This document shows, piece by piece, positions 28,230 through 39,592 of a stretch of 64,000 nt of DNA. The position numbers were made by a program, and so were the translations under genes. The notes under the pieces were generated by a model. The model saw nothing but the letters and a program-made list of their open reading frames with translations, had not been told where the DNA came from and ran no database searches. The stretch's first letter is position 1; the number at the start of each line of letters is the position of its first letter. Origin of the DNA: Cafeteria roenbergensis (taxonomy: Eukaryota; Sar; Bigyra; Bicosoecida; Cafeteriaceae); NCBI GenBank assembly GCA_008330645.1, contig VLTN01000057.1, positions 174,013 to 238,012 of the forward strand, given 5' to 3'.

Positions 28230-29598
28230 TCAGGACATCTCAAACACGCCACCACCAACAGCATCCTCGTCGTCGTCCTCCTCCTCCTCCTCCTCCTCGT
28301 CTTCCTCTTCGCCCTCTTCGAGACCGTCATCGTCGTCCTCCTCCTCCCACGGGTGGCCTCCCATGTCCGCAGGGTCCGCCCCCGCGGCCGGCGCGCCACT
28401 CGGCGCCGAAACGGCAGTGTTCCCAAGCACGCCACTAAGCCCAGAGGCGGCTGCCGCCTTGTCGGCAGTGCCACCAGCAGCTCCCGCCTGCGCGGCCGCT
28501 GGCCCCCCGCGCTTCCCCCTGAATGCGCCCAAGTCCCCCGGGCGCTCGCGAAGCACCGCCAGGATGGTCGGGCTCTTCCCGATGGACGAGGCAACCGACG
28601 CCCGCATGGCGCCTTCGCCAGCAGCGCCAGCACCTGCGCCTCCGGCGCCCGTCCTGCGGCCAACAGTCGGGGAGAGGCCGGAACAGCAGCGCAGTTGAGG
28701 GCAGCGTGGCGCAGCGGCTGGCCCGCCGACCGGGGCCGGGGGGAGCAGCGACCCGGAGCAGTCGGCGCGCTGGCGACTTGCGCGCAGCAGCCCCGCCCCC
28801 GCCCAGCCAGCCCGGCTTCCGCCGCCCGTCCGTGCAGTGGCGCCAACCGGTTGCGCCGCCCGACTGGGCCCGCGCCCCGCGCGCCTTGGCGCAGGCGGGG
28901 GCGGGGGCGCGCGCCGGCGGCCTGGCTGGGTTGCGGCCGCAATGACGCGAGCAGAAGCCAATGCCAAACTCACTCTGGTGCTTTCGAAGCCGCCGGCGCC
29001 GGCTCGGCCGCGCGCGTGCGGGCCAGGTGCATGAAGTTGGCAGCCGGGGCGGACATGGCCACGCCCTTGCCGCTTCCGCGCATAGCCTGCGGGGCCAGGG
29101 CGGGCGAGCGGGGGGACGCGGGGGGAGTGGGAGGCGAAGCGGATGCTCCAGGCGAGGTCACGGCAGGGAACTGCAGCTTCCGGCGCCTCGGACGCGCGCG
29201 ACGCGGCCCCTGACCCGGGCGCTGGGGCACGGACGTGGGCACGGCGCAGCGCGATTGCCGGGACGGGGCGCCCGGGCGGCGCGGGGCCGCCTTCGGAAGC
29301 GAGCCGGGGGAAGCGCGCGGCCGTCTCGCGGCACCGACGCAAGCGTGGCCCGCAGCGCTCTCACCATGATGCTCTCCGATCCCGGGTCGGTGGGCGGGAG
29401 CTCCAGCTCCGGCATGGGCATCGTCAGTCTGGGCGGCGGGAGCGAGCCCATGAGGGGCTTGGGGGGCGGCAGGGAGGCTGAGATGGCCGACCCATGCGCC
29501 TCCGGTCGAACCGGCCGGCCGGCTCCCGCGATGGGAATGCCGCTGCGCGCGCCCCTCCCGATCGGGATGGGCCGCGACTTGGACGGGTTTCCTGCCAT
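28230..29598 (-). CDS. Hypothetical Pro/Ser-rich protein with acidic C terminus (3 exons)
   Basis: A spliced minus-strand model: exon 1 29598-29365, exon 2 29170-28974, exon 3 28653-28230. Donors are GTGAGA and GTGAGT, acceptors CTGCAG and CCGCAG, and the phases agree, giving 284 residues. The N terminus (MAGNPSKSRPIPIGRG, then SLPPPKPLMGSLPPP) is proline-rich and basic. The middle carries SVASSIGKSPTILAVLRERP and LGAFRGKRGG, the most protein-like part. The last 45 residues are almost all Glu/Asp (poly-Glu encoded by a CTC-rich tract near 28271-28330), ending VFEMS. I do not recognise the family. The intrinsically disordered, highly acidic tail suggests a nuclear or chaperone-like binding protein, but that is only inference. 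It is divergent from Sec61 alpha, 241 bases away. Confidence 0.6.
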
Positions 29599-29839
29599 GG
29601 GCGAGTCGGCGAGAGTGTGCGGGGGGGGGGGATCTGGAAGTCCCGGTTCTGCGGGGTCCCGCGGGCTGCCGTGCCGGGCGACTGCGGGCGCGCTGCGAGT
29701 CCGGAGGCGCAAGGGCGGCCGCGGCAGGGCTGCTCGGCGGCGCCGGTTTGGCGGGCCGACTCTGCCGGCGCCGCGACGTCGGCTGCGCCAAAGCCCGCGG
29801 CACACAGCGTGGCAGCCCGCCGCGGACTGGGTCGCAACC

Positions 29840-32147
29840 ATGTGTGAGCCTCGAACTGCCCCTCGCGCTGCCCCTGGCAGCGCGGGCCGCTCCAGGGAGG
29901 CCCGGGTCGTGCCGCCGCGCGGCCCGTTTACAGAGCCCCGTGCTGGCAGAGGAGGCTTTGTCTTTGCGGCCGGCCTTGTCCGCGCCCCTCCCAGGCGGCC
30001 TGGTCGCTCGCGCGCGGATTCCTCGCGCCCGGGGCGCGGGGAACGGCGGCTCCGCCCCTGGGGCGCGCGTCCCGGGCCCGGGCGCGCCCGCCGGGGCGTG
30101 CGCGCAGCGCGTTGGCTCCCTCCCAACGCCCGCTCCTTGTGGTCCCGTCTCCTCCCACACGTGTCATCCGCCGCAGCCACGTTCCGCGTGATCGAGCTGG
30201 TCAAGCCTGTGGTGCCGTTCCTCCCGGACATCAAGTCGCCGCCGGCAGGCAAGCCCGTGAGCTCCCGTGCCCCTGCCGCGCGCCCAGGGCGCCAGCGCGC
30301 CGCGGCTGCCCGAGCCATCGCGCGATCTGCGCGCCGCGCGGCACTGCAACCTGGCGCCACGCCCCCCTGGCGGCCCCGCACCGTCCTGCCCCGCCCGGCC
30401 GCTGCCGCGCGCTCGGCAGTGGTGCGGCGCGTGTGCTGGTGCGGCCCTGTGGCCCGTCCGCACTCGCCTGCGAGCGGGAAGGGGGGGGGGAGGCCGTGCG
30501 CTGCCGCTCTGGGCCGGCCTGCGCTCCCGGCCCTCCAGACCGGCTCCCCGCGGCCCGTCCTGCGGCCGCAGTCCCTTCCGTGCATCGCCAAGCCACACCG
30601 TGCCGCCGCGCTCGTCGCCGCGGCTTGCCGCTGCCGCGCCCGCCCCAGAGGCTGTCCCAACGCTTGCTGGTTTGTCCCGCCCAGTCGACCATACGCGCTG
30701 TGGCCCCTTTCCCCGCCCCTGACGCCCCCTTCCCCCGTTCGCGCCTTGGCCCTCGCCCTCGTTGCAGATCGAGGCCCGCGAGCGCCTCCTGTGGACGGCC
30801 GCCTCCCTGTTCGTCTTCCTGGCGTGCTGCCAGGTGCCCCTCTATGGCATCCACACCCAGGGCTCCGCGGACCCCCTCTACTGGCTGCGCATGATCATGG
30901 CCTCCAACCGCGGCACCCTCATGGAGCTCGGCATCACGCCCATCGTGACCGCATCCACCATCATGCAGCTGGTGCAGGGCGCAGGCCTCATCCAGATCAA
31001 GATGTCGGCCGACGAGGACCGCAAGCTCTTCAACGCCGCGCAAAAGTTCATCGCCCTCCTCATCGTCTTCGCTGAGGCCGTCGCGTACGTGCTCTCCGGC
31101 ATGTACGGCTCCCTCGCCGACATCGGCGCCGTCAACGCCATCCTCATCGTGCTCCAGCTCTGCGTCACCGGCCTCATCATCATGGTGCTCGACGACCTCC
31201 TCCAGAAGGGCTACGGCTTCGGCTCCGCCATCTCCCTCTTCATCGCCACCAACGTGTGCGAGCAGGTCGTGTGGGACGCGTTCAGCCCCACCACCATCAA
31301 CGTCGGCCGCGGCACCGAGTTCCACGGCGCCATCATCTCGCTCTTCCACAGCCTCTTCGTGCGCTCCAACAAGCTCGCCGCCCTCCGCGACGCCCTCTAC
31401 CGCCCCGGCCTCCCCAACCTCACCAACCTCGCCGCGACCCTCATCGTCACCGTGGTCGTCATCTTCCTCCAGGGCTGGAAGGTCACCCTCAAGCTCAAGA
31501 ACAACAACCCCGCCTACGCCCCCCGCGACTTTGACATCAAGCTCTTCTACACCTCGAACATGCCCATCATCCTCCAGACCGCCCTCGTCTCTCAGGTGTA
31601 CTTCTTCTCCCAGGTCCTCTACCGCCGCTTCGGCACCAACCCCCTCATCCGCCTCCTCGGCGTCTGGTCCGACCAGGGCGTCGGCGCCGGCGCCACCCAC
31701 CCCGTGGGCGGCCTCGCCTACTACATCTCCCCCCCCGCCTCCCTCGCCGCCATGGCCGCCGACCCCTTCCAGGCCCTCTTCTACCTCTTCTTCATCCTCA
31801 TCATGTGCGGCCTCTTCTCCTACATGTGGATCTGGATCTCCGCCCAGGACCCCACCCGCGTATTCCAGCGCGAGGACGAGGCCGGCTTCCGCCTCGCCAC
31901 CCGCGGCCGCTACGCCAACCTCAAGGACGCCCTTCGCTCCACCATCCCCACCGCCGCAATGGTCGGCGGCATGGTCATCGGCGCCCTCTCCGTCTTCTCG
32001 GACGTCATGGGCGCTCGCGGGTCCGGCACCGGCATCCTCCTCGCCGTGACCATCATCTACCAGTACTTCGAGACCTTCACCCGCGAGGGCAAGGAGGGCC
32101 GCCTCGCCGACATCCTCGGCGGTTTCACCAACACCAAGTCCATGTGA
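29840..32147 (+). CDS. SEC61A: Protein transport protein Sec61 subunit alpha (3 exons)
   Basis: Exons are 29840-29843 (ATGT), 30177-30256 and 30768-32147, joined by GTGAGC...CGCAG and GTGAGC...TGCAG introns. They give 487 residues (human 476). The spliced N terminus, MSTFRVIELVKPVVPFLPDI, matches the amphipathic start of plant and yeast Sec61. Conserved landmarks include SNRGTLMELGITPIVT, LLQKGYGFGSAISLFIATN, FSPTTINVGRGTEF, IKLFYTSNMPIILQTALVS, YYISPP, GGMVIGALSVFSDVMGARGS and GTGILLAVTIIYQYFE. It forms the ten-helix ER translocon channel for secretory and membrane proteins. It almost lacks the iterated motifs found in neighbouring large genes. The first coding exon contains only four coding bases, which is inferred from splice rules and phase. 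Exons 2 and 3 are certain. Confidence 0.95.
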
Positions 32148-32964
32148 ACACGGCATGACCACGAGAGCGAGCCAGCCGTGGCCAGGGAGGCAGACGACCG
32201 CCCGCAGCGCGGGAAGCACCCGGGGCGCGACGAGGGGGGGGAGGGTGGCGCCGCGCGACCGCCGCGCGACTGCCGAGGCCGCCTCTGCTGCTGATACTGC
32301 CGCTGCTGATACCGCCGCTGCTCTGACTTGTGGCGGGTGGCTGGCGGTTGCCAAGGCTAAACCGGCTGTGGTCGTGGCGGCACGGTGCAGCAGGGCGCGG
32401 ACACGGGTTGATGGGGGAGGGGGGACGGTGGCGTGTGGCACCTGAACGCGTCTCTCGCGCCGCGGCCGCATGTGTGGGAGCTGTGTGCGCTGCCGCCCGA
32501 CGCTAACGGCGCTTGATCTCGTTGTGCCTCTGCTGCTGCCGCTGCTGCTGCTGCTGCTGCCGGCCGGTGGTGTGCACGCCACACAGCCACCTCGTCGAAT
32601 ACAAGCAAGATGCCTCCCTCCGAGGCACGCGCGGCCCCGCGCTGACACGTGCCACCGCGAAGCAGCGGCGGCGGCCAAGCCAACACCCCCGTCGTTCCAC
32701 CGCAGCCTCAATCACCCGAGCGTCGCAGCGGCGCCTCCTAACACCCCACGCCGCACCGTGGCTGCTTCACGAAGCAGGCTTGTCAGCTGGGCAATCAACA
32801 GCCGCTGCGTGTTGCAACGCCCCCCCGACTCCCCCGAGCAAGGCCACTGCATGGAGGGGCCTCTCTGCCTACGAAACAAAAATTAGCTGCGCATGGTCGT
32901 TGCTCTTCAATCACGCACGCCCACGCGCCCGTGCACGGACGGGCCGCTGCACGCCGCGCCCTGG
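32148..32964. other. Convergent intergenic region, Sec61 alpha / coiled-coil gene
   Basis: 817 bases between two convergent stops. It contains a CTG/CAG-rich run at about 32528-32560. The large minus-strand frame crossing it is antisense to Sec61 alpha and low in complexity. No gene was recognised. Confidence 0.5.
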
Positions 32965-35900
32965 TCAACGCACAGCTTTGGTCCCGGCGCGGGCTCTGCC
33001 AGCACTGCCAGTGCGCCGCCCCGACGACAGTGCGCGCTTCGTCGATCGCACGCCACTGGCCCGGCTCTTCACGCTGCCGGCAACAGACGCTGACCTCGAC
33101 GCGACACGCCGACGACCCGCGGTTGATGCAGACGTGACTGATGACCGACGAGCACGCGATGCTGATGTTGCAGTGACGCGCCGCCGCGGCGCCGCCGCTG
33201 CCGCCGCCGCCTCCGTCTCCGCCGTCTTAGCGTGTGGGGCCGTCGATCGGGCAGCGGGCTCTCGGCCGACGGACCCGACGTGCGGCTCTGCACCTGACGG
33301 GAACGATGCATGTGACTGTCTCCTGATGTGCTGCTGATGGTCACTGTGATCAGAAGCAACAACGAGGTCGCCGCCGATCCGGCCGCCATAGCCGCCTTCA
33401 CGCGTGCCTGCAGCTGCGGCGTCCGCACCGTCACCGACGTCGGCAGCACCCGCGGCGTCGGTTTCGTCGCTGGCGTCGCAGTCTCCGGGGCCTTCAGCGA
33501 TCGCCGCCGCGCCGGGCGCGAAACCGCGGCGAACCGTCGCTGCCTCGGAGGCAGCAGCAGCACGATCCCCGCCCAGTGACCCCAGGGCAGGCACGGGCCC
33601 TCCCGCAGGGCCCCACAGTGACCCCCTGGTCGCCCCGGAGCTGACGGCCCCAGGGCGGCCAGCAGACAGCTTCGACAGCGCTGATGCCGCGCTGACTGCC
33701 GTCGTCGACGCAGCCTTGGCCTCCGCCTCGGCTTGCGACACGCGTCTCTCAATCCTCCGAAGTGCCTCCGCGGTGGACTTGCTGGATAGCTCTGCCGACC
33801 CAGCCGCCTTCAGGGCAGAGCTCGCCTCAGCCACCGCGCGCACAGAAGATGCCCTGACATCACGAAGTTCTTGCAGAGCCACTTCATGCAGCTCTGCAAC
33901 CGCTCTGGACGCCGCAACGGCTCTCTGCTCTGCTGACCCAGCCGCCTCAGCCGCCGCCGCAGCCGCCTCAGCCGCCGCCGCACCACGCCCCTCTGCAGCC
34001 AGCAACCGGCCCGACAGCTCTGCCGCTGCAGTGACCCCGTCCCCGCACCGGCTCTCAATCTCGGCAACGCGTCGCTCGACCGATCGAAGAGATGCGACCG
34101 CTTCCCGCACCGCTTCCGACGTCGTCGACCGGACCACCTCGCGCACCGCAGCAGGCGAAACCGCCGCGAGCCGGTCGCTGACCCGTTCGTCGATCGCACG
34201 GAGTGCCACCCCAAGACGTGACACCAGAGACTCTGTCCGGGCCGACGTCTCGGACGAAAGTTGTTCCGCGGCCTGCTCTGCCGCTGCCACTCTTGCCGAG
34301 AGTCGCTCCACCACCTCCGACCGGACGGCATCCTCGGCTCTGCCGGCAGAGCCGTGAGCACTCTTTGCTGCGGCAGCTGCATCCGTCGCCGCTGCCTGCG
34401 CTGCGAGCACCGCTTCGACGATTGACGAAGCAACGGGCACGGTTTCGCCACTGTGCCGGGCGGCCTCCGGTGTGGGGGCCCTGTCGCTGCCACGGCCGGA
34501 TCCAGAGGCACCGTGGGCAGATGATGCCTGCCTCGCGGCTTCGGCTGCAATAGCGGCCGCGTTCGCGGTTGCAGTTGCAGTTGAAGTCGCGCTAGCGGGA
34601 TCAGCTGAAGTTGGTCCCCCTATGCCGCTCGACGACGACGAGGGCGTCGATCCGGCGGAATGATGTCCCGGTGCACCGGTTGCACTTTGTGAAGTTGTAG
34701 TTGCAGTTGACATTGTAGTTGCAGCAGCAGCTGATTGGCGCGCGATTGCAGCAACAGCACGGCACAGCGCTGCGACCGCCGCAGTCTCAGCGTCGCCGTC
34801 GGCATCGACATCGACGTCGACGCCGACGTCGACGTCGTCCCCGAGGCGACGGCTGGAGCGGTGGCGAACCCGCCGCCGCCGCCGCTGCTGCTGCTGGGAC
34901 CTGCCCGTTGTTGCGCGGCCACCGCTGGCTGCGGGGCTCTCAGCTGACTGCTTGACCATGCGTCGCGAAACCTGGCGGAGCATTTGCGCGACGGTTTCGC
35001 GGATGTGACGGCTCGTCGACCCTTCCTCAGACCCACTGGCAACGTCGTCTGCGTCGCTCCAAGCCGACGTGGACGCGGCGGTTTCGCGAGTTTTCCGCGA
35101 GCCAATGCCCCGGCCAGTGGAATGGGGTCGGGGATCGTGTCTGCGACTGCGACTGTGACGCCGACGCTGATGGTGGCCGTGGCTGACGCGGCGGCGCTCA
35201 CGGTGGCGATGTTGGTCCGTGCCGACGTCGTGATCGACGTCGTCATCATCATCATCATCGTACTCGCCACCGTATTCATCGTATTCGTCGTCGTATTCGT
35301 CGTCGTATTCGTCGTCAACGCTAGGTCTTCGAGCAAGGCCGACGTCGGCACCGACGTCGACGTCGACACCAGTAGGGAGGGGGTGGCACGTTGCCGCGAC
35401 GCGGAGTTGTGGAGGTTTTCCCCGTCCGACTGCCCCGCCATCGTGACGGACACGGCAGCGGACGACGTCTCTGCCTTCGGAGACTGCACCCGACTCCGCA
35501 CCCGACTCCGCAGCCGACTCCGCAGCCGCAGCCGCAGTTGGTTCAGTTGCAGTTGCAGTGTCGTACCGCCGGGGCCTCGATCCAGAGCGGGCGTGCCTGC
35601 TGCCACGGCGCAACGATGCTCCGGCCGACCGACCACGACCGCCGGCGGTCGATGCTGCTAGCGCTCCGGTCGTGTCCGCCGCTCGGCGCCGCTGCTGCTG
35701 TTGCTTTTGTTGCTGCTGCTGCAGCTGATCTTGCAGCTGCTCTTGCAGCTGTTGCTGTTGCTGTTTGAGAGACAGCAGTTGCTCTTGCAGCTCCCGGTGT
35801 TGGTCTTGCTGCAGTTTCGTGGCGTCAGACCCGGCCGTGACTGACGCTGACAGGTCCCCGATTGCCGCCTCGGCAGCGGATAGCCGATCGCTGGCCTCGG

Positions 35901-38103
35901 CTGAACGTTCCTCCGCCGCGTCCTTTCGTGCCTGCATGGCAGCGGTGACGTGATCTCTGAGCGACTTCTCCGCCTCCGCACGGGATTGCCTCTCCGCCAG
36001 CAACTCCCCTTCAAGCGACTCCACAGACGCCTGCAGCCGTCCAAACTCCGCAGCAAATGCCGCATCTGTGGCCGCCTGCGCCGCTTCCTCACGTGAAACC
36101 GCTGCTGCAGCCGCTTGTTGAAGTTGCTCTTGCACATGCTCGCGGTGCGCGGCAGTTGCTGCGGCGGTCTCTTCGGCGGTTTGTTCCGCCGATGCGAGTC
36201 TCTCGTCTGTCACTTCGGCACGTTGTTCCAAAATCCGGCATCGCTCTTCAGCCAGCTCGGCCCGATGTTCTGCCGATCGGAGTCGCTCGTCCATCACGCT
36301 GGTGGATGCTCGAACCGCTTCCGCGGCCGCCTGTCGAGCGAGCATCAGCGCCCAATCACGAGTTGCAAAAGGGTGACTCAGCAGTGACGGGGACATGACT
36401 CCCCACCGACCATCGCTGACGCCCCCGCCGGCTTCGTCACTGCCACTCTCGAATCTGCCAACGTCAGCACCAGCACCAGCACCAGCACCAGCACCGGCAC
36501 CAGCACCGGCCCGGGTGCCGCGGGTGCCGGAACGGTCACGCCCCTGAATCCCTCCGACCGGACCCTGATTGGGATGTGATGGTTGCAGGGAACCGCACTC
36601 GGATCTCGCTGGTGAAACCGCTGCAGAGCTTGTCGGTGAGCGAAACCGCGCGGCACGAGCAGCTGACTCCGCGGCAGCCGCCGCCGCCGTCTCGTGAAGG
36701 GCCGACACTGCATCGGCCACAGCGGCGGCAGCAGCAGCAGCAGCGGCGCCATCAGCGTCACCGTCACCTTCACTGTCACCGTCGTCATCGCTGGCGTCAT
36801 CGGAGTCGCTGGCACGCTCAACCGGCGTCTGTTCCGCCGGCGTTGCTGCTGCATCGTGCCGCCCCGTGCGGGCGGCTGCCGTCGTTTCGCTGCCAGCAGA
36901 GACGCGGCCCCTTCTCACAGGCTTGCGCGCCCGTGATGTCCGCCTGACCCGCTCGTGACTGGCATGATACCGCCGGAGTTCCTTGACGAGCGGAGACAGC
37001 GCCGACGTGGTTGCAGTTGAACCTGCGAGGGCCCGGGTCACTGCCGCCTCCGCATCGGCAGATCTCTTGGCCGACTCCGCAGCACTGCGCGTGGCAGCGT
37101 CGCTCGCCTCCCGGACAGAGTCCAACGCCGCAGTCGCGCTGGCGGCAGCAGCTGCCGCCTCGGCGGATCGTTCGGCCGACTGCGCCGCCGCCGCCGTGGC
37201 CGCCTCAGCGCCCGTCGCCGCCGCTGCCGATGCTTCCTCGGCCGCGGCGGCGCGGCTTTCAGCTCCGACAGCGGCAGCCGACGCTCGCTCCGCGGTTTCG
37301 CGCGCCTCATCCGCCCCGCGCAACGCCGCCTCGGCGGTTTCACGTGCTGACGTTGCATCCGCGGCCGACGCTTCCGCCGTCGTGCTGGCAGAGCTGGCAG
37401 TCCGCATGGCTTTGTTGAAGCTCTGCTGCAAGCTCTGCACGGCCGAGAGGGGTGCGGAGCGGAGTTCGAGCTTGCGGAGCGACTCCTCGAGCGACTCCGC
37501 CAGTGACTCGACCGTCTCTCGCGTCGACGTCGCAGTGGACGTAGCCTCGTCCGCCTGTCGAGCGGCCGCTTCTGCCCGGTTCTCCGCGTTCGCCGCAGCG
37601 GTTTCACCGGCCCTGGCCCGTCGGCTGGCAGCTTCGGCCTCCGCAGCGGCCTCACGAGCCGCTCCGCCTGCAGCGGCTGCGGCGCGAATGCCGGCGTCGG
37701 CCCTGTCGCCCAGCTCTGCCGTGCGTTGCTCGACGAACTGCTGTGAGAGACGCGCGATCCTTCCCAATTCGATGACGCGTTGCTCGAATCTGTGTGCCCT
37801 AAGCTCCCAGTCGGATGCTTGGGCTCTGACGGCATCCACCTGCGCGCAGGCGCTGGTGACGCGGTCTAGCTGCAGTTCCAGCCATGAGAGGTACTCTCCG
37901 CGGTCCGTTAGGAGGCGGCGCCGTTGCGCCTCGGAGAGGGCCCGACGCCGGTCGAAGGCGCTGGCGTAGCCGCCTTGGCCTGGGGCGACGGCGGCGGAGG
38001 AGGAGGAGGAGGAGGGATCGGCCCCGGCCGGCGGGGAGGAGGAATACGCCGCGCGCTGCGGCGGCAGCGGGCCGGCGGCGCCGCGGCCGGTGGGCGGCGG
38101 CAT
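32965..38103 (-). CDS. Large Ala/Ser/Glu-rich coiled-coil protein
   Basis: A 1,712-residue single-exon ORF from the ATG at 38103. After a Pro/Ser-rich head, residues about 55-135 look globular or helical (RGEYLSWLELQLDRV, then RFEQRVIELGRIARLSQQF). Nearly continuous Ala-rich heptad-type coiled coils follow to about 400 and again at about 600-830, where a Gln-rich stretch occurs. The middle holds a Tyr/Asp/Glu run (DDEYDDEYDDEYDEY) and a His/Arg-rich patch, followed by more coiled coil. The last 90 residues are basic, Ser/Arg-rich and disordered (RARRSSVTSAS). I do not recognise a family. A structural protein of the cytoskeleton, flagellar base or nucleus is compatible, and the basic tail could bind microtubules or nucleic acid. 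It is dense in iterated GGCAGAGC, CGAAACCG and AACTGC motifs in both orientations. Confidence 0.75.
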   Translation of the reverse strand: MPPPTGRGAAGPLPPQRAAYSSSPPAGADPSSSSSSAAVAPGQGGYASAFDRRRALSEAQRRRLLTDRGEYLSWLELQLDRVTSACAQVDAVRAQASDWELRAHRFEQRVIELGRIARLSQQFVEQRTAELGDRADAGIRAAAAAGGAAREAAAEAEAASRRARAGETAAANAENRAEAAARQADEATSTATSTRETVESLAESLEESLRKLELRSAPLSAVQSLQQSFNKAMRTASSASTTAEASAADATSARETAEAALRGADEARETAERASAAAVGAESRAAAAEEASAAAATGAEAATAAAAQSAERSAEAAAAAASATAALDSVREASDAATRSAAESAKRSADAEAAVTRALAGSTATTSALSPLVKELRRYHASHERVRRTSRARKPVRRGRVSAGSETTAAARTGRHDAAATPAEQTPVERASDSDDASDDDGDSEGDGDADGAAAAAAAAAVADAVSALHETAAAAAAESAARAARFRSPTSSAAVSPARSECGSLQPSHPNQGPVGGIQGRDRSGTRGTRAGAGAGAGAGAGAGADVGRFESGSDEAGGGVSDGRWGVMSPSLLSHPFATRDWALMLARQAAAEAVRASTSVMDERLRSAEHRAELAEERCRILEQRAEVTDERLASAEQTAEETAAATAAHREHVQEQLQQAAAAAVSREEAAQAATDAAFAAEFGRLQASVESLEGELLAERQSRAEAEKSLRDHVTAAMQARKDAAEERSAEASDRLSAAEAAIGDLSASVTAGSDATKLQQDQHRELQEQLLSLKQQQQQLQEQLQDQLQQQQQKQQQQRRRAADTTGALAASTAGGRGRSAGASLRRGSRHARSGSRPRRYDTATATEPTAAAAAESAAESGAESGAVSEGRDVVRCRVRHDGGAVGRGKPPQLRVAATCHPLPTGVDVDVGADVGLARRPSVDDEYDDEYDDEYDEYGGEYDDDDDDDVDHDVGTDQHRHRERRRVSHGHHQRRRHSRSRRHDPRPHSTGRGIGSRKTRETAASTSAWSDADDVASGSEEGSTSRHIRETVAQMLRQVSRRMVKQSAESPAASGGRATTGRSQQQQRRRRRVRHRSSRRLGDDVDVGVDVDVDADGDAETAAVAALCRAVAAIARQSAAAATTMSTATTTSQSATGAPGHHSAGSTPSSSSSGIGGPTSADPASATSTATATANAAAIAAEAARQASSAHGASGSGRGSDRAPTPEAARHSGETVPVASSIVEAVLAAQAAATDAAAAAKSAHGSAGRAEDAVRSEVVERLSARVAAAEQAAEQLSSETSARTESLVSRLGVALRAIDERVSDRLAAVSPAAVREVVRSTTSEAVREAVASLRSVERRVAEIESRCGDGVTAAAELSGRLLAAEGRGAAAAEAAAAAAEAAGSAEQRAVAASRAVAELHEVALQELRDVRASSVRAVAEASSALKAAGSAELSSKSTAEALRRIERRVSQAEAEAKAASTTAVSAASALSKLSAGRPGAVSSGATRGSLWGPAGGPVPALGSLGGDRAAAASEAATVRRGFAPGAAAIAEGPGDCDASDETDAAGAADVGDGADAAAAGTREGGYGGRIGGDLVVASDHSDHQQHIRRQSHASFPSGAEPHVGSVGREPAARSTAPHAKTAETEAAAAAAAPRRRVTATSASRARRSSVTSASTAGRRRVASRSASVAGSVKSRASGVRSTKRALSSGRRTGSAGRARAGTKAVR
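36463..36500 (-). repeat. AGCACC hexanucleotide repeat in coiled-coil gene
   Basis: Several tandem hexamers (AGCACC with CGGCACC variants) are read on the minus strand as Gly-Ala dipeptides. The same hexamer family is expanded in the TRMT61 gene, where it reads Ser-Thr. Confidence 0.85.
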
Positions 38104-39592
38104 GGCGTGCGCGCGCGGCTGCTGCTGCTGCTCCTGCTCCTGTTGTTGCTGCTCCTGCTGCCTGGACTGCTGCGAGTCGCAGCAATCGCAGCGGCGGCGG
38201 CTGCAGCGGAGGCAGAGGGCAGGCGCGCCCGACCGTTCACCCGCTCGTCACCAGGCAGCACCCAAGCCGCTGGGAACACTCGCGCGGACGGCGCCTTGGC
38301 AAGGTGGCAGAGGCCTCGGCACAAGAAAGAGGCTCCTTGGCACGGCCCGGGTCGGAGACGGTCGCGACCGCGGGGGGCGGGGCGCAGCGGAGGCCTGCAA
38401 ACGGCGTGCTTGCTCGACGGCAACAAGCAGGCCAACGACCGGCTTCTAAGACGCGCAGCGCACTGAAACGGCCCGACCGGATCCGTGGGGGGCGGACGGC
38501 CTCCCTGGGGAGAATATGCTGGGCCACGGGTGCCTGTCTGGTCGGCGCCGAGGGCAGCCCGCGCAGCTGCAGCGACGACGGTTTGCGGGTCGTGCCGGCA
38601 GAGCTCCTGTCGCAAACGGGCCGCAGCAATGCACAATTATTTTTTTCCTTCGTGCTTCTGCCGGCCGTGCTGGCCGCCACGGGCTGCGAGGCCGCACTTG
38701 AGCGGGGCATGCTGTGGGCAACTGTCAGCCTTGCTCCTCGGTTGTCAACACGCAGAGGAGCGAAAAAGGCTGCTGCGTGCGAAGCGCGGGGAACAGACTG
38801 CTGGCTTGCGGTTGATCGTGAGGCACGAGTCCTTGACCTGCGCCCGCCGGCGCAAAAGGCACCGGAGCTTCACAAAACGCACGGCAATCGGCACAGCTCA
38901 CACACCATGCTCAATCGCAAGCGTGCCTAGCCAGACAAGTCTGGCTGCTTTGACTGCAAGCGTGCCGCAAGCCCGATGTGGCTCAAATGCCGACGAGCAT
39001 TTTGTGTGTTGTATCCACCGAAGCGACCGCGGTCCGTCGCTCATGCCAAAGAGCTGTGCTATGCACCACATTGTCCCTAAAGCAAGCAAGGCTATTTTTG
39101 TTACAGCTCTGGCGGTCTGGTCAGAGAAAAACTAAATCGAAAGCCTGCGTGATCAATCCGAATTCTTTTAACAACGAAAGCTGCGTGGCCACGGCAAGTG
39201 CAGCCGTTTGCTTGATACTCGCAGAAGACATGCCCTTCGCGCTGCGAAGTGTCTATTTCCAAGACTGTGCACATTCGCAACAGCAATTGACGTCAATCTG
39301 AACGCGACACATGCTGAGCCGAATCAAAAGGTGTTGACAGATTCGCTCCCACTCCATGCACGTGAGCCAGCCTCGTCCTCATGCCTGCCCCGCCCCCACC
39401 CCTTGCACAATAAATGCGCGCCAAAGCGGATGCGAGGCCACACGCTCGAGGGACCTGCCGAGAACACGGTTCGAATCGGCCCTTGGGGAGCGACTCGTGA
39501 GTGCTGCGCCGTGCGGCTGGCAATTGCGTGGGATTTTGCGAAATGCCGCTGGATCATGCCGGGTCCTGCACTCGCGCTGCTGCACACACCAG
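38104..39592. other. Long intergenic region with a lower-GC patch
   Basis: About 1.5 kb between the coiled-coil gene start and the LIN1 stop (both minus strand). The part next to the coiled-coil ATG is rich in CTGCTC repeats and is probably its 5' UTR. From about 38880 to 39330 base composition falls well below the surroundings (39121-39180 is about 37% GC by count). ORFs in the patch (such as 38978-39301, +) show no family resemblance. No RNA gene or terminal repeats were seen. Confidence 0.5.

Noticed and set aside
30231-32711. 826-residue minus-strand ORF
   Set aside because: It is antisense to Sec61 alpha and shows the Gly/Glu/Asp/Val/Ala composition expected of the opposite strand of a GC-rich gene.
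38978-39301. Possible small gene on the plus strand in the lower-GC patch
   Set aside because: No homology, no splice or start context support, and Cys/Ser-rich composition without a domain. ORFs of this length are expected by chance where GC is lower.
38880-39330. Endogenous virus or virophage remnant
   Set aside because: The patch is only moderately AT-rich, short, and lacks any capsid, polymerase, integrase or terminal repeat signature.
39466-39480. tRNA-like B-box sequence GGTTCGAATC
   Set aside because: The flanking bases cannot form the T stem, and no A box or acceptor stem is found at the right distance upstream.
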